A DNA stretch of 27,071 nucleotides, taken from NCBI GenBank assembly GCA_964529265.1, contig CAZGVW010000146.1:1-27071 (forward strand), read 5' to 3'. The position numbers were made by a program, and so were the translations under genes. Under the pieces are notes generated by a model, which was not told where the DNA came from, did not search any database, and saw only the letters and a program-made list of their open reading frames with translations. Shown piece after piece: positions 1 to 7,520 of this stretch; the first letter of the stretch is position 1; each line of letters opens with the position of its first letter. The DNA is from CAZGVW01 sp964529265. Lineage in GTDB: Bacteria; Planctomycetota; Phycisphaerae; Phycisphaerales; UBA1924.

Positions 1-2
1 AG

Positions 3-104
3 CTGGTGTTCCTGAAGGCGGACAGGATTTGCGCGGTGAGTTATGCGGATAAGGGGGGGAAGTATCAGGATCAGAGGGGGCTCACCTTACCGAGAGTGGA
101 TTGA
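3..104 (+). CDS. C-terminal end of a truncated unknown protein
   Basis: An open frame enters from the left edge and ends at TGA 102-104, giving 33 residues (begins LVFLKADRICAV, ends LTLPRVD). The mix of hydrophobic and charged residues looks protein-like. I do not recognise a family from so short a tail. It lies in the less GC-rich stretch shared with the next four genes, so it may belong to the same accessory block. The start is outside the window. Confidence 0.4.
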   Translation: MVFLKADRICAVSYADKGGKYQDQRGLTLPRVD

Positions 105-148
105 ACGCCCGACGCAAGTCGAGCGATACGCAAAGGAAGGAGAAACAC

Positions 149-181
149 ATGCTTGTGCCTAATGCCCCGGATTCGGGATAG
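149..181 (+). other. possible 10-residue leader ORF with strong ribosome binding site
   Basis: ATG at 149 is preceded by a very good Shine-Dalgarno run (AAGGAAGGAG, 133-142) and opens a frame MLVPNAPDSG ending at TAG 179-181. A short hairpin (TTCGG 172-176 with CCGAA 183-187) and a T run (195-199) follow, just before the DUF1508 gene. This could be a leader peptide with a weak attenuator, or the stump of a decayed gene. Only the sequence pattern supports it. Confidence 0.15.
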
Positions 182-214
182 TCCGAAGATACTCTTTTTA
201 AAAGGAGAAATCCC

Positions 215-370
215 TTGACTGACAAATGGGAGTTCTACAGGGATGCCGCTGGTCTTTGGCGGTGGCGTCGAACGGCCGCAAACGGGCGGATCGTCGGCGC
301 GGCAAGTGAAGGCTATGTGAATCGCAGTGACTGTGAGGACAACGCCCGCCGCAATGGATGGAGAGGCTGA
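215..370 (+). CDS. DUF1508 (YegP-like) small protein
   Basis: This is a 51-residue protein starting at TTG 215, with a ribosome binding site AAAGGAGAAA (201-210) at good spacing. The sequence shows the DUF1508/YegP pattern: a first strand FYRDAAGLWRWRR, then NGRIVGAASEGY, then a short helix SDCEDNARRNGW. Family members are small beta-beta-beta-alpha proteins of about 50-60 residues per unit with no established biochemical role; this one is a single unit. It lies in the lower-GC accessory stretch with a DUF2188 protein and a metallopeptidase downstream, a common mix of small orphan genes in mobile regions. The family call rests on the strand/turn pattern. No ATG start is available in frame, so the TTG start is inferred from the ribosome binding site. 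Confidence 0.7.
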   Translation: MTDKWEFYRDAAGLWRWRRTAANGRIVGAASEGYVNRSDCEDNARRNGWRG

Positions 371-640
371 GCCTCAAGAACGGTTTTCACTCGATGCTCC
401 TGATTCTCTAGCAAGGAATTGGGTTCTACAAGACCGTTCTCTGGATCTCGGAAATAGAGGAAGGAGGTAGAAGCTGCCGACGCACACACCAAGATCGAAT
501 GACGCAATCAACAACTGAAAGGGTATTAGGATGGCGAGACCAACGCTCCGAAGTAGGTCGAGAACGCCATAGCTTGGCGGAGTTAGCGCTCTGCCAGGCC
601 ATTGCAGAAAGCAAGCGGTTGGGGCTTCCTGGAGGAAACG
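371..640 (+). other. intergenic stretch without convincing gene
   Basis: This 270-nt gap lies between the DUF1508 and DUF2188 genes. Frames on both strands are open in places, but none has a plausible start with a ribosome binding site or a recognisable product. A GGAAGGAGG run at about 459-467 is followed directly by a stop codon. I see no tRNA, terminator hairpin or tandem repeat. It may be decayed coding sequence in the accessory block. Confidence 0.4.
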
Positions 641-862
641 ATGAACAAGAATCAATGGGTTGTTCCGGCGGATGAGGGATGGGCAGTTCGTGGTGAAGGG
701 GACTCTCGCGCGTCGTCGATTCACCGGACCCAGCGAGAGGCAATCGAGGTTGCCAGGCAACAGGCAAAGGCGCTTCATTCTGAAATGGTTGTACAGGGGC
801 GGGATGGCAAGATACGGGAGCGGAACAGCTACGGTAATGATCCGTATCCGCCCCGCGGATAA
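641..862 (+). CDS. DUF2188 domain protein
   Basis: This 73-residue protein starts at ATG 641 with GGAGGAAACG immediately upstream; the longer frame from 602 has no comparable signal. It shows the full DUF2188 pattern: a first strand QWVVPADEGWAVRGEG, a helix (HRTQREAIEVARQQAKAL), a strand SEMVVQGRDG, and the ending KIRERNSYGNDPYPPRG. The HGRDGxIRExxSYGxDPxPP-type end is diagnostic of the family. DUF2188 proteins are single-domain, strand-helix-strand proteins of about 65-80 residues with unknown function, often in mobile or stress-related regions. It is followed after 9 nt by the next small gene, so the two are probably co-transcribed. Confidence 0.88.
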   Translation: MNKNQWVVPADEGWAVRGEGDSRASSIHRTQREAIEVARQQAKALHSEMVVQGRDGKIRERNSYGNDPYPPRG

Positions 863-871
863 GGAATTGTG

Positions 872-1123
872 ATGGGACTCGAAGAATTTCGGGCGGATAG
901 GCGCGTTGTGCGCTTGTATTGTAGTGCGAGGGGTTTCTCTCGGGACGTCGAAGATGAACTCGCTCGACGCATGCTTGATCGTGAGCAGGCTTTTGAGAAA
1001 CTGGTGGCCGCCGACGTTGATGGTAGGCTCCGCTACAGGTACCAAGCCGTCACGTTTGCGTGGTGCGACGAGGAAGTGATTCGCATGAAGGACGGGGATC
1101 CTCTGTTTCGGCCGAGGGACTGA
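872..1123 (+). CDS. hypothetical 83-residue protein
   Basis: The frame starts at ATG 872 (AAGGAA at 861-866 as ribosome binding site; a GTG directly before it at 869 is the alternative) and ends at TGA 1121-1123. The product is charged, with an Arg-rich N-terminal half (EEFRADRRVVRLYCSARGFSR is not a known motif) and a helix-forming middle. I do not recognise a family. It begins 9 nt after the DUF2188 stop and ends 22 nt before the metallopeptidase start, so the three genes look like one transcription unit. One possibility is a small partner or antagonist of the metallopeptidase, but only proximity suggests it. Confidence 0.55.
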   Translation: MGLEEFRADRRVVRLYCSARGFSRDVEDELARRMLDREQAFEKLVAADVDGRLRYRYQAVTFAWCDEEVIRMKDGDPLFRPRD

Positions 1124-1145
1124 TGCTCAACGCAGATTTCGCGCA

Positions 1146-1976
1146 ATGATTCCTGAAGACTTGAACGACATTTTTACGGACCGCCTCTCGGCACACGACC
1201 TCGCGAATGCAGTCGACGTGCTACTGTCAAGGCGCTTGGCGCCGCTTGGCCGCCCTCAGGCACCCGTGGACCTTGAGGCAATAGGCGATCTGTTTAGTGT
1301 GCGACGAATCGAGTACGACGTGTTGCCCTGCGACGGCGTGTTGTCCCCGATGGCTAACGGAGGCTACAAGGTCGTGCTGGCTATCGATCAGGACCCATTG
1401 AGGAGGCGGTTTTCGCTTGCGCATGAGATCGCTCACGCTGCAGTCTTCAGCGTCCTCCCTGAACTCAAGCACACAGCCAATCGGTCGCTGTTTGATGAGT
1501 TCCGAAATGATGACGAAGAGCGGTTGTGCGACCTAATCGCATCAAGATTGCTCATGCCAACGTCGATGTTCGGAGCATCTGTTGCGGGTCGCGAGCTATC
1601 GCTTGCGGCTTTGCGCGCCGTTTCCTCTCAGTTTCAAGTAAGTCTCTCTGCCGCGCTCCGCCGGTGGCGAGAAATCGCTCGCTTGGCGGCGGCGTTCGTG
1701 CGATTGTCGCCACAAGCCGACAAGGGGGTTGCAGTTCTCCCGGTAATCAACTTCGAGAAGGGCCGGCTATGGAGTCGAGAGTGGCGGGGATTCCGTGAGG
1801 ACTCAACGGTAATAGAAGCCCTCCAGAGCAAGACTTGGAAGTCTGGGTGGGATTGGATTCCGGAGGGGTTTGTTCGACGCCGTTTGCATGTGGACCTAGA
1901 TGCGAGGCCTGTATCGAGAGGGCGTTGCGCAGTTGCTCTCCTGTGCGTTCGGAAGCCCGAGCCTTTGGCTAGGTGA
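1146..1976 (+). CDS. ImmA/IrrE-type zinc metallopeptidase
   Basis: This 276-residue protein carries the gluzincin zinc motif HEIAH at residues 93-97 (RRFSLAHEIAHAAVF), with acidic candidates for the third ligand in NDDEERLCDLIASRLLMP at about 121-138. That arrangement (HExxH, then ExxxxxFAxxLLMP-like helix) is the ImmA/IrrE (M78) signature. Characterised members cleave phage or ICE repressors (ImmA) or DNA-damage regulators (IrrE/DdrO). Most are fused or adjacent to an HTH regulator. No HTH domain is visible here and none of the neighbours is an obvious repressor. The C-terminal 100 residues are of unknown type. It closes a cluster of small orphan genes with lower GC than the rest of the window, consistent with a mobile accessory block. 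Zinc peptidase activity is a strong inference; the substrate is unknown. Confidence 0.85.
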   Translation: MIPEDLNDIFTDRLSAHDLANAVDVLLSRRLAPLGRPQAPVDLEAIGDLFSVRRIEYDVLPCDGVLSPMANGGYKVVLAIDQDPLRRRFSLAHEIAHAAVFSVLPELKHTANRSLFDEFRNDDEERLCDLIASRLLMPTSMFGASVAGRELSLAALRAVSSQFQVSLSAALRRWREIARLAAAFVRLSPQADKGVAVLPVINFEKGRLWSREWRGFREDSTVIEALQSKTWKSGWDWIPEGFVRRRLHVDLDARPVSRGRCAVALLCVRKPEPLAR

Positions 1977-1979
1977 TCA

Positions 1980-2195
1980 ATGGTCAACAAAAAGCAATCC
2001 CGATTCTCCAAAGACAAACGCTCCGCCAAGAAGCCCCCTCCCACGGCCAAGACCGAGGAGGAGAAGGCTCAAGCCGCGGAGGATGCGAAGTTCGGCCCGA
2101 AGCGCGGCGACGCGAAGCAGGGGCCGGGCGGGTCGCAGACGGGTGACGGCGGAGGCGCCCCCGGGACGCCGCGGCGGACGGCGCCGGGCGGATAG
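1980..2195 (+). CDS. small lysine/glycine-rich hypothetical protein
   Basis: ATG at 1980 follows AGGTGA by 3 nt, and the frame runs 71 residues. The N-terminal half is basic and charged (NKKQSRFSKDKRSAKK), the middle is a short alanine/glutamate helix, and the C-terminal third is glycine/proline-rich and probably disordered. Third codon positions become strongly G/C here, matching the ribonucleotide reductase downstream rather than the accessory block upstream, so the compositional boundary lies at about 1980. No family recognised. It may be a small nucleic-acid-binding or disordered protein, or a spurious frame in GC-rich DNA. Confidence 0.45.
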   Translation: MVNKKQSRFSKDKRSAKKPPPTAKTEEEKAQAAEDAKFGPKRGDAKQGPGGSQTGDGGGAPGTPRRTAPGG

Positions 2196-2299
2196 GCAGG
2201 AGGCCTGAAGGCCTGGGGCGAGGAAAAGCGAGGACGAGAGAGACGCGTCGCCAAACGAATCGCAAGGATCGCGAAACGCAGTATGCGCATGGGAACGGC

Positions 2300-5200
2300 A
2301 TGAAGATCACCCGGAAGTTCACCAAGGCCGGAATCGATCCCTTCTCCACCGTCAAGTGGGCGAAGCGGTCGTCGCGCATCACCAATCCGGACGGCTCCGT
2401 GGTCTTCGAGATGAAGGACGCGGAAGTGCCCGAGTCGTGGTCGCAACTGGCGACCGACATCATGGTGAGCAAGTACTTCCGCAAGGCGGGCGTGCCCCAG
2501 CCCGCCGGCGGCACGGCGCCTGGTGGCACGGCTCTCCAGAGCCGTGACCAGACCGGCCCCGAGACCTCCGCCCGCCAGGTCATCCACCGTCTCGCCGGGT
2601 GCTGGCGGCACTGGGGCGAATCCCACGGCTATTTCGATTCCGCGGCTGACGCCCAGGCCTTCTCCGACGAACTGGCGCACATGATGCTGCACCAGATGGC
2701 CGCGCCCAACTCGCCGCAGTGGTTCAACACCGGGCTCAACTGGGCGTATGGCATCACCGGCCCCGCGCAGGGGCACTTCGTCGCCGATCCCGCCACGGGC
2801 GCCATCGGCCTCGCGCCGGATGCGTATTCGCACCCCCAGCCGCATGCGTGCTTCATCCAGTCGATTTCGGATGACCTCGTGAAGCCCGGCGGGATCATGG
2901 ATCTCTGGATGCGCGAGGCGCTGCTCTTCAAGTATGGCTCGGGCACGGGGACGAACTTCTCTGCGCTTCGGGCCGAGGATGAGCCGCTTTCGGGCGGCGG
3001 GAAATCCAGCGGGCTGATGAGTTGGCTCAAGATCGGCGACCGAGCCGCGGGCGCGATCAAGAGCGGCGGCACCACGCGCCGCGCCGCCAAGATGGTGTGC
3101 CTCGATCTCGATCACCCGGACATCGAGAAGTTCATCAACTGGAAGGCGCGGGAGGAGATCAAGGTCGCGGCGATGGTCGAGGGCATGAAGCGCCTGCCGA
3201 AGGAGCAGCGCGAAACCGCGGAGCGCCTGGGCCTGAAACTGGACTACGACTTCAACGGCGAGGCGTACCAGACCGTCAGCGGGCAGAACTCCAACAACTC
3301 CGTGCGCATCCCGGATTCGTTCTTCGAAACGCTGGAGCGCGGCGGGGAGTGGGCGCTGACGAACCGCACGAACGGCGAGGTGGCGAAGAACATCCCGGCC
3401 GCGGACCTGTGGGAGCAGATCGGCTTCGCCGCATGGCGGTGCGCCGATCCCGGCGTGCAGTTCGATGGAACGATCAACGCTTGGCACACGTGCCCGAAGG
3501 GCGGGCGGATCAACGCAAGTAACCCATGCTCTGAATATCTTTTCCTCGACGACACCGCGTGCAATCTTGCGTCTCTCAACCTGCTGAAGTTCTACGATTC
3601 GACGTCGCGGCGATTCGACGTCGCGTCGTATGAGCACGCGATCGATCTGTGGACGATCGTGCTCGAGATCAGCGTCCTCATGGCCGCGTTCCCGAGCGAG
3701 GCGATCGCCCGCCGCAGTTACGAATACCGCACGCTCGGCCTCGGCCACGCGAACATCGGCGCCATGCTCATGCAGGCGGGCGTTCCGTACGATTCGGAAG
3801 AGGGCCGCGCCCTGTGCGCCGTGCTCACCTCGATCCTCTGCGGGCGCAGTTACCGCATGTCGGCGCGGATGGCCGAGGCGCTCGGCCCCTTCGCGAAGTT
3901 CGCCGACAATCGCGAGGACATGCTCCGCGTCATCCGGAATCACCGCCGGGCCGCGCACGGCGCGCGCTCCGGCCACGCGAAGGGGAGCCTGGGCGATTAC
4001 GAATCGCTCCGCATCCGCCCCGTGCCGATCGACCATGCCGCGGCCGGCGCCGCCCCGCTCGCCAACGCGGGCGACCTGCTGAGCCGCGCCACGATCGCGT
4101 GGGATGAGGCGCTGGCGCTCGGCGAACAGCACGGCTACCGCAACGCGCAGGTCACGGTCATCGCGCCCACCGGCACGATCGGCCTTCTCATGGATTGCGA
4201 CACCACCGGCGTCGAGCCCGATTTCGCGCTGGTCAAGTTCAAGAAACTCGCCGGCGGCGGCTACTTCAAGATCGCCAACGCATCGCTGAAACCCGCGCTC
4301 GAGGCGCTGGGCTACACGCCGGCGGAAGTGAAGGACATCCTGACGTATGTGCTGGGAACGCTGAGCCTCGATGCGCCGATGCCGGATCCGACCGGGAAGG
4401 TCGATCCCGCCTCGCGCGTCACGTTCGAGGACTATCTGCGGAAGAAGGGATTGAACGACGCCGATCTCGACGCGCTGAGGGGCGCGCTGCCGTCGGTGTT
4501 CGAACTGAAGTTCGCGCTCAATGCCTGGACGCTCGGCGATGAGGGGCTGAAGCGCGTAGGCATCGATCCGGCCGTTGCGAAGTCGGATGCGAACTTCAAC
4601 CTGCCTGGGGCGTTGGGACTCACAAGGGGACAGATGGAGGCGCTGAACGAGATCATCTGCGGCACGCAGACCATCGAGGGCGCGCCGCAACTGCGCGACG
4701 AGCACCTGGCCGTGTTCGATTGCGCCAGCGCCTGCGGAAAGAAGGGCAAGCGGTTCATCGACGTCGAGGGGCACATCCGCATGATGGCCGCGGCCCAGCC
4801 CTTCATCTCCGGCGCCATCAGCAAGACGATCAACCTGCCGAACGAGGCGACCGTGGCGGACATCAAGGCCGCGTACCGCCTCTCGTGGGAACTGGGGCTC
4901 AAGGCGAACGCGCTGTACCGCGACGGGTGCAAGCTGAGCCAGCCCCTCTCTTCAAAAAGCGACGACGATGCCGGGAAGTCTTCCACCGAAGCATCCGCAG
5001 GCGCAGAATCCGGCGACGCTGCAAAGACCGGGCGAGGACTGGCCGACGCCGAGGTGCGCATGCTGACAATGCCCGTCACCGAGCGCATCATCGAGATCGA
5101 GAAGGTCGTGCACCGGCCCATGCGGCGCCGCCTGCCCGATACGCGCCGCTCCGTCACGCACAAGTTCAACATCGCCGGGCACGAAGGGTACCTCACCGTC

Positions 5201-5869
5201 GGCCTCTATGAAGATGGCCGCCCCGGCGAACTCTTCGTCACGATGGCGAAGGAAGGCTCGACCATCGGCGGGCTCATGGATTCGCTCGGCACGGCCGTGA
5301 GCGTGGCGCTGCAGTATGGCGTGCCCGTCGAGAGCCTGGTGAACAAGTTCGCGCACCAGCGCTTCGAGCCCGCGGGCATGACCACGAATCGCGATATCCC
5401 CTTCGCGAAGAGCCTGGTCGATTACATCTTCCGCTGGCTCGGCATGGAGTTCGTGCCGGGATACCGCGACGCCGTCGCGCCCCGCCGCGAAGGCGACGAC
5501 CTGATCGGCGATTCGCCCACCAGCACCCCCGGGGAAGGACGCATGAAGCGCACGGACCGCGCCCCGCTCATGCACGCCCCCGCGGCGGGCCGCCTGAACG
5601 GCGGCGCCTCGACCAAGCCCGGCCCCGCGGCGCGCACCGCGCGCCCGCACTCCGGCGCCGTCGTCGAAGTGATGGAGCAGTCCGCAACGGAACTCGAAAT
5701 CGATGAAGCCACCGGCGCCGTGCTCGCCTCGGAGAGCCACGTCCTGTCCATCGCGCTCCGCGATTGCCAGGGCGATGCTCCCGCGTGCGATACGTGCGGC
5801 GCCATCACCGTCCGCAACGGCGCGTGCTACAAGTGCCTGAACTGCGGACACAGCATGGGATGCAGTTGA
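2300..5869 (+). CDS. nrdJ: adenosylcobalamin-dependent (class II) ribonucleotide reductase
   Basis: This 1189-residue enzyme reduces ribonucleotides to deoxyribonucleotides using adenosylcobalamin to make the thiyl radical, without oxygen dependence or a separate radical subunit. The active-site loop is NPCSEYLF with Cys410 as predicted thiyl cysteine, flanked by Asn408 and Glu412. The redox pair is predicted as Cys184 (HACFIQ) and Cys421 (DDTACNL), 11 residues after Cys410 as in Thermotoga NrdJ. NSNNSVRIPD and APTGTIG are further family blocks. The C-terminus carries CxxC at 1163/1166 and a CxxCxxC cluster at 1176-1188, the zinc/redox tail typical of the long NrdJ class. ATG 2300 gives the canonical KITRKFTKAG start, although its ribosome binding site is weak. 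Residues about 73-90 look like an insertion encoded by a palindromic element. No cobalamin riboswitch is visible upstream. Confidence 0.97.
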   Translation: MKITRKFTKAGIDPFSTVKWAKRSSRITNPDGSVVFEMKDAEVPESWSQLATDIMVSKYFRKAGVPQPAGGTAPGGTALQSRDQTGPETSARQVIHRLAGCWRHWGESHGYFDSAADAQAFSDELAHMMLHQMAAPNSPQWFNTGLNWAYGITGPAQGHFVADPATGAIGLAPDAYSHPQPHACFIQSISDDLVKPGGIMDLWMREALLFKYGSGTGTNFSALRAEDEPLSGGGKSSGLMSWLKIGDRAAGAIKSGGTTRRAAKMVCLDLDHPDIEKFINWKAREEIKVAAMVEGMKRLPKEQRETAERLGLKLDYDFNGEAYQTVSGQNSNNSVRIPDSFFETLERGGEWALTNRTNGEVAKNIPAADLWEQIGFAAWRCADPGVQFDGTINAWHTCPKGGRINASNPCSEYLFLDDTACNLASLNLLKFYDSTSRRFDVASYEHAIDLWTIVLEISVLMAAFPSEAIARRSYEYRTLGLGHANIGAMLMQAGVPYDSEEGRALCAVLTSILCGRSYRMSARMAEALGPFAKFADNREDMLRVIRNHRRAAHGARSGHAKGSLGDYESLRIRPVPIDHAAAGAAPLANAGDLLSRATIAWDEALALGEQHGYRNAQVTVIAPTGTIGLLMDCDTTGVEPDFALVKFKKLAGGGYFKIANASLKPALEALGYTPAEVKDILTYVLGTLSLDAPMPDPTGKVDPASRVTFEDYLRKKGLNDADLDALRGALPSVFELKFALNAWTLGDEGLKRVGIDPAVAKSDANFNLPGALGLTRGQMEALNEIICGTQTIEGAPQLRDEHLAVFDCASACGKKGKRFIDVEGHIRMMAAAQPFISGAISKTINLPNEATVADIKAAYRLSWELGLKANALYRDGCKLSQPLSSKSDDDAGKSSTEASAGAESGDAAKTGRGLADAEVRMLTMPVTERIIEIEKVVHRPMRRRLPDTRRSVTHKFNIAGHEGYLTVGLYEDGRPGELFVTMAKEGSTIGGLMDSLGTAVSVALQYGVPVESLVNKFAHQRFEPAGMTTNRDIPFAKSLVDYIFRWLGMEFVPGYRDAVAPRREGDDLIGDSPTSTPGEGRMKRTDRAPLMHAPAAGRLNGGASTKPGPAARTARPHSGAVVEVMEQSATELEIDEATGAVLASESHVLSIALRDCQGDAPACDTCGAITVRNGACYKCLNCGHSMGCS
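2527..2546. repeat. 20-bp palindrome inside nrdJ, likely inserted element
   Basis: CACGGCTCTCCAGAGCCGTG has 9-bp perfect arms (2527-2535 and 2538-2546) around a 2-nt centre. It is embedded in a Gly/Thr/Ala-rich segment (AGGTAPGGTALQSRDQ) between two conserved NrdJ blocks, KYFRKAGVP and ETSARQVIHRL, where the family is variable in length. This looks like a small palindromic element carried in frame. No second copy was seen in the window. Confidence 0.5.
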
Positions 5870-6338
5870 GCGAGAGGGATCTCGAAACCGAATCACGCCC
5901 GCCGCGGCGGAGCCGCGGCCGGCCCAGGAGGATTGAAGACCGAAAGACAAATCATCACGGATGCATCGCCCGCGGCGGACGCTCCGAGCCGCAGCGGGCC
6001 AGACGCCGGGAAGTGGGCGCGCGGGCCAAGTGCGGCCGCGCGAGATTGGTCGGCGAGTGGAAGGAGCCCCGTCCGTGCAGCGGACACAGGATTGTCCGCT
6101 GTGCGCTGGAGACCTCCGACGAGGACGTGTCGGCCGCTCGGGCCATGGAAATCGATCCCCGACGGAACAACTTGCGGACGCTGAGGCCCCGCGTCCCTTC
6201 CCAGGCGGTTTGATGGTTGATGGTCTGGTGGTTGATGGTCTGGTGGATCACGAAACTTTGCGGCGGACGGCGCGCACTGACGCGCGCCCATGACACCCGC
6301 GCCCCGAGGCGCGACGTCAGCCGCGACAAGCCCCACCG
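5870..6338 (+). other. intergenic region with ambiguous, possibly decayed coding sequence
   Basis: No confident gene is present between nrdJ and the terminators. A frame starting at ATG 5860 (overlapping the nrdJ stop by 10 nt) runs to TGA 6213. Its second half has G/C-biased third positions and a protein-like stretch (GRARLVGEWKEPRPCSGHR, then ALETSDEDVSAARAMEIDPR). A second frame starting at TTG 5933, right after AGGAGG, gives a protein-like N-terminus (KTERQIITDASPAAD) before losing codon bias near 6060. This is the pattern expected of a gene split by a frameshift, or of chance open frames in GC-rich DNA. I recognise neither product. Confidence 0.35.
6211..6246. repeat. 15-bp tandem duplication (TGGTTGATGGTCTGG)
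   Basis: Two identical 15-bp units lie at 6214-6228 and 6229-6243, flanked by partial copies built from TGGTTGATGG. The composition is clearly different from the surrounding DNA, and the repeat sits in the nrdJ downstream gap. It is a typical short minisatellite that could vary in copy number. Confidence 0.8.
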
Positions 6339-6383
6339 GAGGGGCCGGCGCTCCCGCAACGGGACGCTCTGAGCCGGCCCCTC
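6339..6383 (+). terminator. long hairpin preceding the terminator
   Basis: GAGGGGCCGGC (6339-6349) pairs perfectly with GCCGGCCCCTC (6373-6383), giving an 11-bp stem. The loop holds an inner UCCCG-CAA-CGGGA hairpin. There is no T run after it. It may act as a stabilising or tandem terminator element with the hairpin at 6393-6424, or as a processed 3' end. Confidence 0.55.
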
Positions 6384-6392
6384 ACCTCTTCT

Positions 6393-6431
6393 CCCCCGAG
6401 CGGACGCCCACCGCCGCTCGGGGGATTTTTT
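6393..6431 (+). terminator. intrinsic terminator
   Basis: CCCCCGAGCGG (6393-6403) pairs perfectly with CCGCTCGGGGG (6414-6424) around a 10-nt loop and is followed by A and TTTTTT. This is the cleanest Rho-independent terminator in the window. It would end transcription from nrdJ and insulate the PAC2 gene. Confidence 0.9.
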
Positions 6432-6530
6432 CTTGCGACGCGGCCGGCGCGCACTGAGCCTCATATAGTCGCCCGATCACGCCCCGCGATCGGGGGTCGG
6501 GCCGGCGCACAGCGGCGACGAGCGCACAGC

Positions 6531-7490
6531 ATGGAAGACAAAACCGCACCCCGCGAACCCTGGATGGTCGCCGTATGGCCCGGCATGGGCAACGTCGCCA
6601 TCGGCGCCGGCGCGTTCCTTGTCAATCGTCTCGGCATGCGCGCGGTCGAGGAAGTGGCCGCCCGCGAGCACTTCGATATCCAGCAGGTCGAAGTCTCAAA
6701 GGGCCTCATCAAGGCCCCGCGCCTCCCGCGCACCGTCATCTACGAATGGCGCGGCGGCGCCAAAGCACGCGATCTCTACGTCCTCGTCGGCGAAGCACAG
6801 CCCTCCGTCGGCGCCTATCCCTTCTGCCACCTCCTCATCGAGCGCGCCGCCGCCCGCAACATCCGCCGCATCGTCACCTTCGCCTCACTCGCCTCTCAAC
6901 TCCACCCCTCGCAGGATCCCCGCCTCCGCGCCGTCGCCACCGATCAAGCCCTCCTCAACGAACTCGCCCGCCTCGAAGTCCAGCCCCTCGACGAGGGCCA
7001 GATCGGCGGCCTCAACGGCGTCCTCCTCGGCGCCGCGGCCGAACGCGGCATTCCGGCGATCTGCCTCCTTGCGGAAATACCCTTCTTTGCCGCGGGAGTG
7101 CCTAATCCAAAGGCCTCCAAGGCCGTGCTCGAGATCTTCAAAACCCTCGCCGGCGTCGAACTCGATCTCACACCCCTCGCCGAGCAGGCCCGGACCGTCG
7201 ACAAGGCCCTCATCGACCTCCTCGACCGCATGAAACAGGCCGCCCGCGAAGCCTCCGGCGAGGAAGAAGAAGGCTTCCTCCCCGCGCCCGCCGACGATGA
7301 AGAGGAGCACGAAGAAGAGGAACCCAAGCCCACGATCGACCCCGCCGTCCGCGCCCGCCTCGAACGCCTCTTCGAAGAAGCCCGCACCGATCGCGACAAG
7401 GCCTTCCAACTCAAGGAAGAACTCGATCGCCACGGCGTCTTCCGCGAGTACGAAGGCCGCTTCCTCGACCTCTTCAAACGGGCCGAGTGA
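6531..7490 (+). CDS. PAC2 family protein
   Basis: This 319-residue protein opens with VAVWPGMGNVAIGAGAFLV (about residues 13-31), the PAC2 signature, followed by the conserved pattern ...LIKAPRLPRTVIYEW..., a GLNGVLLGAAAERGIPAICLLAEIP block (about 160-185) and a proline/asparagine motif GVPNPKASKAVL. PAC2 proteins include eukaryotic/archaeal proteasome-assembly chaperone homologues and related proteins in actinobacteria and planctomycetes; the bacterial role is not established. Residues 240-270 are an acidic, probably disordered linker, followed by a charged helical C-terminus resembling a short coiled coil. It is likely cytoplasmic. No proteasome, Pup or AAA-ATPase gene is nearby. A single transcription unit is likely, because a terminator lies upstream. 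ATG 6531 fits the family start but has no clear ribosome binding site. Confidence 0.85.
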   Translation: MEDKTAPREPWMVAVWPGMGNVAIGAGAFLVNRLGMRAVEEVAAREHFDIQQVEVSKGLIKAPRLPRTVIYEWRGGAKARDLYVLVGEAQPSVGAYPFCHLLIERAAARNIRRIVTFASLASQLHPSQDPRLRAVATDQALLNELARLEVQPLDEGQIGGLNGVLLGAAAERGIPAICLLAEIPFFAAGVPNPKASKAVLEIFKTLAGVELDLTPLAEQARTVDKALIDLLDRMKQAAREASGEEEEGFLPAPADDEEEHEEEEPKPTIDPAVRARLERLFEEARTDRDKAFQLKEELDRHGVFREYEGRFLDLFKRAE

Positions 7491-7520
7491 ACGCCGCCCA
7501 GCCCCCCCGCGGCTTCCGCC

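Noticed and set aside
2069..4774. 901-residue - strand frame opposite nrdJ
   Set aside because: nrdJ is a highly conserved enzyme over the same bases; the antisense frame is open because of GC-rich codon choice and shows no family.
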